This document shows positions 5,181 to 8,119 of a stretch of 8,119 bases of DNA, piece by piece. Source of the DNA: Actinomycetota bacterium (GTDB taxonomy: Bacteria > Actinomycetota > Thermoleophilia > Gaiellales > Gaiellaceae); contig VAXY01000054.1 in the NCBI GenBank assembly GCA_005885085.1, positions 1 through 8,119 of the forward strand, read 5' to 3'. Both the position numbers and the translations under genes were made by a program. The notes beneath the pieces were generated by a model. That model saw nothing but the letters and a program-made list of their open reading frames with translations. It did no database searches and was not told the DNA's origin. Every line of letters begins with the position of its first letter. Positions within the stretch are counted from its first letter, which is position 1.

Positions 5181-6242
5181 ATGACCGAGAGCTTCGACAC
5201 CATCGTCATCGGCGGCGGCCAGGCAGGCCTCTCCGTCGGGTACTACCTCAAGAAGCACGGCTGCCGGTTCGTCGTCCTCGATGCGAACGATCACATCGGC
5301 GGCTCCTGGCGCACGCGCACGTGGGAATCGCTGCGCCTGTTCACGCCGGCGCGATACGACGGCCTGCCGGGCTGGCCGTTTCCCGCACCAGGCTGGTCGT
5401 ATCCCACCGCGCGGGAGACCGCGGACTACCTCGACGCCTACGCCGACCGATTCGAGCTTCCCGTCAGGACCGGCATGGCCGTCGAAGCGTTGACCAAAGA
5501 AGGCGAGACGTACGTGGCCCGCTGCAACGGCCGGAGTTTCGAGGCGGCCAACGTCGTAGTCGCAACGGGGTTCTACGGCAAGCCGGCCGTTCCGGACTTC
5601 GCGCGGGACCTCGACTCACGGGTCGTGCAGATGCATTCGAGTGAATACCGGGGCCCGGCGCAGCTCGAGCCCGGCGGCGTCCTGCTTGTCGGCGCAGGCA
5701 ACTCGGGCGCCGACATCGCGCTCGAGCTGGCGGCCAACCACCAGGCCTGGCTGTCGGGGCGGGACAAAGGTGAGGTCCCGATCCGCATCGAGAGCCGGAA
5801 GGCGCGCTTCATCCTGCCGGTGCTCTGGTTCATCGCGTCGCACATCCTCACCGTGCGGACGCCGCTGGGACGGAAGGTTCGCCCGCACGTGCTCGAGAAC
5901 GGAGCACCGCTGATCCGCGTGAAATCGCACGACCTTCGGGCCGCGGGTGTCGAGCGCGTGCCCAAGACAGTGGGCGTCCGCGGCGGCCTGCCTGTGCTCG
6001 AAGACGGTCGCGTCCTCGACGTCGCGAACGTGATCTGGTGCACGGGGTTCCGCCAGGATCTCGGCTGGCTCGACGTGCCGGCTTTCGGAGACGACAGCCG
6101 GCCCCTGCACGAGCGCGGCGTTGCGACTGAGCCCGGCCTCTACTTCGTCGGGCTGGACTTCCTCTACGCGTTCACCTCGGAGAACGTCGGCGGCGTCGGG
6201 CGTGACGCCCGGCGCATCGTGCGGCACATCGCGGCGCGTTAG
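5181..6242 (+). CDS. FAD/NAD(P)H-dependent flavoprotein monooxygenase, ArsO/CzcO-like
   Basis: A 353-residue two-dinucleotide-fold flavoprotein of the flavin-containing monooxygenase superfamily. FAD site: IVIGGGQAG (8-16, GxGxxG) with Asp34 at the end of the second strand, then HIGGSWR (38-44). LRLFTPARYDGLPGWPFP (51-68) matches the ArsO/CzcO-like group. NAD(P)H site: LLVGAGNSGADIA (168-180). ATGF (128-131) and a later WCTGFRQDLGWL are the usual linker motifs. At the FMO signature only H152-SSEY is kept: Ser146 and Val148 stand where FxGxxxH has Phe and Gly, so hydroxylation of a classical FMO substrate is not assured. The ATG at 5181 puts the FAD motif at the usual distance; the in-frame ATG at 5145 would add MSPTASRRTVSC, which has no family counterpart. 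It lies 96 bp after the regulator in the same direction and ends stop-on-stop against the rhodanese gene. The substrate is unknown. Confidence 0.88.
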   Translation: MTESFDTIVIGGGQAGLSVGYYLKKHGCRFVVLDANDHIGGSWRTRTWESLRLFTPARYDGLPGWPFPAPGWSYPTARETADYLDAYADRFELPVRTGMAVEALTKEGETYVARCNGRSFEAANVVVATGFYGKPAVPDFARDLDSRVVQMHSSEYRGPAQLEPGGVLLVGAGNSGADIALELAANHQAWLSGRDKGEVPIRIESRKARFILPVLWFIASHILTVRTPLGRKVRPHVLENGAPLIRVKSHDLRAAGVERVPKTVGVRGGLPVLEDGRVLDVANVIWCTGFRQDLGWLDVPAFGDDSRPLHERGVATEPGLYFVGLDFLYAFTSENVGGVGRDARRIVRHIAAR

Positions 6243-6595
6243 CGCGCGACGTACGGCCTGCCGGCTCGCTCCAGCGGCAGGCCGAGGCTGCGCCACTCGT
6301 CCTTGCCGCCCGGGTAATGGCGGACGTTGGTGTACCCGAGCTCGTGGAGGCGTTGCGCGGTGACGACGGAGTCGTCGCAGCCGGGGCCCGAGCAGTACAC
6401 GGCGATCGCGGTGTTCAAATTTGGAATGCGCTTCGCGAGACGCGCCGCGTCGACGGCGGACGGGGGCACGTTGATCGCTCCCGGCAGGTGTGAGTGCGCG
6501 TAGATCATCGGCGCAAGCGCGTCGACGAGCACGAAGTCCTCGCCGGTCACGAGCTTGCGCCGAAGCTCCTCGGCGGTGATCGTTGCCGTCGCCAC
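6239..6595 (-). CDS. Single-domain rhodanese-like sulfurtransferase
   Basis: A 118-residue protein made of one rhodanese domain, which transfers sulfane sulfur through a persulfide on a loop cysteine. It begins with ITAEELRRKL (6-15); the acidic strand is FVLVDA (21-26); HSHLPGAINVP (34-44) is the CH2A-type motif; Cys68 in VYCSGPGCDDS (66-76) is the likely catalytic residue at the start of the active-site loop, with a second Cys73 five residues on. LGYTNVRHYPGGKDEWRSLGLPLE is a typical C-terminal rhodanese segment. The start is GTG at 6595, with no Shine-Dalgarno, so it may be leaderless. It converges on the flavoprotein gene with a 4-bp overlap in which plus TAG and minus TAA share TTAG, and diverges from the MFS transporter gene. 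The sulfur donor and acceptor are unknown. Confidence 0.9.
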   Translation of the reverse strand: MATATITAEELRRKLVTGEDFVLVDALAPMIYAHSHLPGAINVPPSAVDAARLAKRIPNLNTAIAVYCSGPGCDDSVVTAQRLHELGYTNVRHYPGGKDEWRSLGLPLERAGRPYVAR

Positions 6596-6622
6596 CGGGT
6601 TATCTGTCTATCAGTTCGGAGG

Positions 6623-6638
6623 GTGCGGGTAACCGCAC
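6623..6638. repeat. Inverted repeat GTGCGG-GTAA-CCGCAC
   Basis: A perfect 6-bp-arm inverted repeat with a 4-bp centre in the divergent promoter region, overlapping the start of the CACTCA tandem repeat. It is a possible operator for the rhodanese or the transporter gene. Nothing in the sequence shows which protein binds it. Confidence 0.5.
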
Positions 6639-6713
6639 TCACACTCACCGGTTGAGACCCTTGGCCAGCCCCCTCCGCCGCAGGCAACGTGAAGTCACAA
6701 CGTCGCTTCGAAC

Positions 6714-6720
6714 GGAAGGA
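6714..6720 (+). promoter_or_regulatory. Ribosome binding site deciding the MFS transporter start
   Basis: GGAAGGA ends 9 nt before the ATG at 6730, an ideal distance, and directly abuts the in-frame ATG at 6721, which is too close to be used efficiently. This favours 6730 as the start. Confidence 0.65.
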
Positions 6721-6729
6721 ATGGACGAC

Positions 6730-8119
6730 ATGGTGGCTTCTGATCGACGAAAGTGGCTGGCCCTCGCACTGCTCTGCGTGGTCCAGTTCATGGTCGTCCT
6801 CGACATCGCGATCGTGAACGTCGCGTTGCCCTCGATCAAGGACGACCTCGGCTTCTCCGAGGCGAACCTGCAGTGGGTGATCAGCGCCTACGCGCTCGTC
6901 TTTGGTGGCTTTCTCCTCCTCGGCGGACGCGCGGCAGACCTCCTGGGCCGCAGGCGCATGTTCCTCGTTGCCGTGGTGGTGTTCACCGTCGCGTCTCTGA
7001 TGGCCGGGCTTGCCTGGTCGGAGGAGTCGCTGATCGCGGCACGGGCGTTGCAGGGCCTGGGCGCCGCAATCATCACGCCGGCGGCGCTCTCGATCCTTTC
7101 GACCACCTTCGTCGAGGGGCGCGAGCGCAACATCGCGCTCGGCGCATGGGGCGCGGTCGGCGGCTTCGGTGCCGCGGCCGGAGTCCTGCTCGGCGGCATC
7201 CTCACGGACGCGCTCAGCTGGTCATGGATCTTCTTCGTCAACGTGCCGGTCGGCGTGTCGGCGTTCATCCTGGCGCCTCTGCTGCTCAAGGAGAGCCGAG
7301 ACGCACACGTGAAGCGGTTCGACGTTCCCGGCGCCGTGTTCGTGACGAGCGGGCTGTCGCTGTTCGTCTACGCGATCACGCGGGCCGGGCAGCACGGGTG
7401 GCTAGCGGGCAAGACGCTCTCGTTCTTTGCCGTCTCGCTCGTGTTGCTCGTCGGCTTCGTCGGCTGGGAGCTCCGTCATCCAGAGCCGTTGATGCGCTTC
7501 GGGATCCTGCGGACGAAGACGATCGCGGGTGCAAACGTGGCCGGTTTCATCATGGGGACCGCGATGTTCGCGATGTTCCTGATGCTGACCCTGTACATGC
7601 AGCAGGTGCTGGGCTACTCGGCGATGAAGACGGGCGTCGCATACCTGGCCGTCGCGGGCACCGCGATCTTCACGTCCGCGATCGCCGCGCAGCTCGTGAC
7701 CCGGATCGGCGTCAAGCCGGTGCTGGTCACGGGGATGATCGCGCTTACGGCTGGTCTCGTGTACTTCACGCAGGTCTCCGTCGACGGCTCTTATCTCGGC
7801 GACCTGCTGCCCGGATTCCTTCTGATCGCGCTCGGCATCGGCTTCGCGTTCGTGCCGATCTCGATCGCGGCGCTGGCGGGCGTGCAGGCTGCGGAGGCTG
7901 GCCTCGCCTCGGGTCTGATCAACACGTCGCAGCAGATCGGCGGTGCTCTGGGGATCGCGGCGCTCTCGACGATCGCGACGTCGCGGACGGATCACGCGCT
8001 TGCGGGCGGCGCCACGCAGGCGTCAGCGCTCGTGATGGGATTCCATGGGGCGTTCCTCGCGGGCGTGATCATCGCGGCGCTCGGGATCGTCGCGTCGCTG
8101 GCGCTCATCCGTCGGGACG
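6730..8119 (+). CDS. DHA2-family MFS drug efflux transporter (3' end missing)
   Basis: An open frame of 463 codons to the window edge encoding a polytopic inner-membrane proton antiporter of the DHA2 (EmrB/QacA, 14-helix) type, which exports drugs or other small amphipathic molecules. Landmarks: first helix with QFMVVLDIAIVNVALP (19-34), where Asp25 is the conserved acidic residue of the family; motif A GGRAADLLGRRR (65-76); RALQGLGAA (105-113); antiporter motif C region GAVGGFGAAAGVLLGG (141-156); and WSWIFFVNVPVG (164-175), a DHA2 hallmark. Further hydrophobic helices follow, and the last, GFHGAFLAGVIIAALGIVASLAL, looks like helix 14 followed by RRD, so probably only a short cytoplasmic tail is missing. 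The ATG at 6730 is chosen from the ribosome site; ATG 6721 would add MDD. It diverges from the rhodanese gene. The substrate cannot be predicted. Confidence 0.92.
   Translation, partial: MVASDRRKWLALALLCVVQFMVVLDIAIVNVALPSIKDDLGFSEANLQWVISAYALVFGGFLLLGGRAADLLGRRRMFLVAVVVFTVASLMAGLAWSEESLIAARALQGLGAAIITPAALSILSTTFVEGRERNIALGAWGAVGGFGAAAGVLLGGILTDALSWSWIFFVNVPVGVSAFILAPLLLKESRDAHVKRFDVPGAVFVTSGLSLFVYAITRAGQHGWLAGKTLSFFAVSLVLLVGFVGWELRHPEPLMRFGILRTKTIAGANVAGFIMGTAMFAMFLMLTLYMQQVLGYSAMKTGVAYLAVAGTAIFTSAIAAQLVTRIGVKPVLVTGMIALTAGLVYFTQVSVDGSYLGDLLPGFLLIALGIGFAFVPISIAALAGVQAAEAGLASGLINTSQQIGGALGIAALSTIATSRTDHALAGGATQASALVMGFHGAFLAGVIIAALGIVASLALIRRD

Larger units (their letters stand above)
6596..6729. 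promoter_or_regulatory. Divergent intergenic region between rhodanese and MFS transporter genes
   Basis: These 134 bp must hold promoters for both directions. They contain an inverted repeat (6623-6638), the tandem repeat CACTCA-CACTCA (6636-6647) and two CAACGT copies 13 bp apart (6685-6690, 6698-6703), the second ending 26 bp before the transporter start. TTGAGA (6652-6657) could be a -35 for the transporter, but no good -10 follows at the usual distance. Efflux-pump genes are often controlled from such sites by a local repressor, but no repressor gene adjoins this one within the window. Confidence 0.45.

Noticed and set aside
3534..5294. Long minus-strand open frames antisense to the LuxR-type regulator
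   Set aside because: The plus-strand frame has a clear LuxR helix-turn-helix and TPR pattern; the antisense products are compositionally biased with no domain.
3100..6242. Arsenic-resistance island (ArsR plus an ArsO-like flavoprotein)
   Set aside because: The ArsR has no cysteine, the operon genes are SRPBCC and VOC, and no arsenate reductase, arsenite pump or methyltransferase is present in the window. The ArsO resemblance is at superfamily level only.
7402..7995. 197-codon minus-strand frame opposite the MFS transporter
   Set aside because: It is Arg/Asp/Glu/His-rich shadow coding. The opposite strand shows unmistakable DHA2 motifs and membrane helices over the same bases.

Overview
The window is GC-rich and densely coded, with a strong G/C bias at third codon positions, GTG starts, very short intergenic gaps and few Shine-Dalgarno sites. 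The protein families (a lactate 2-monooxygenase-like flavoenzyme, an ArsR-SRPBCC-VOC cassette, a TPR-type LuxR regulator, a DHA2 efflux pump) suggest a soil-type actinobacterium (Actinomycetota), possibly of the Thermoleophilia type. The phylum is an inference from composition and family resemblance; the class is a guess.

Layout, left to right. (1) Bases 1-39 on the minus strand are the first 13 codons of a zinc-dependent alcohol dehydrogenase leaving the window. Diverging from it across 42 bp is a plus-strand, translationally coupled pair of FMN enzymes: an alpha-hydroxy-acid oxidase of the lactate 2-monooxygenase type (82-1338) and a nitronate monooxygenase/FabK-like protein (1335-2303). 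(2) A minus-strand operon converges on this pair: ArsR-family repressor (3100-3420), SRPBCC/AHSA1 protein (2652-3116) and VOC protein (2290-2637). (3) A 50-bp, locally AT-rich divergent control region (3421-3470) carries two abutting GTAAG-N6-CTTAM inverted repeats (second arm CTTAC, then CTTAA) inside 8-bp direct repeats. It separates arsR from a plus-strand regulator with a TPR-like body and a C-terminal LuxR helix-turn-helix (3471-5084). (4) A 96-bp gap with a perfect 6-bp hairpin leads to an FAD/NAD(P)H-dependent, ArsO/CzcO-like flavoprotein (5181-6242). This converges, with overlapping stop codons, on a single-domain rhodanese (6239-6595, minus). (5) A 134-bp divergent region with several short repeats precedes a DHA2-family MFS efflux transporter (6730 to the window end), which lacks only its last residues.

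The genes look like several small transcription units rather than one pathway. The shared theme is redox and xenobiotic chemistry: an alcohol dehydrogenase, two FMN oxidases, an FAD monooxygenase, a sulfurtransferase, a drug-efflux pump and two local regulators. The link best supported by sequence is regulatory: ArsR and the LuxR-type regulator share one compact promoter, so the ArsR operator could control both. No mobile element, RNA gene, CRISPR array, phage gene or clearly novel multi-gene system was seen. The most distinctive non-coding signal is the tandem operator at 3430-3461.
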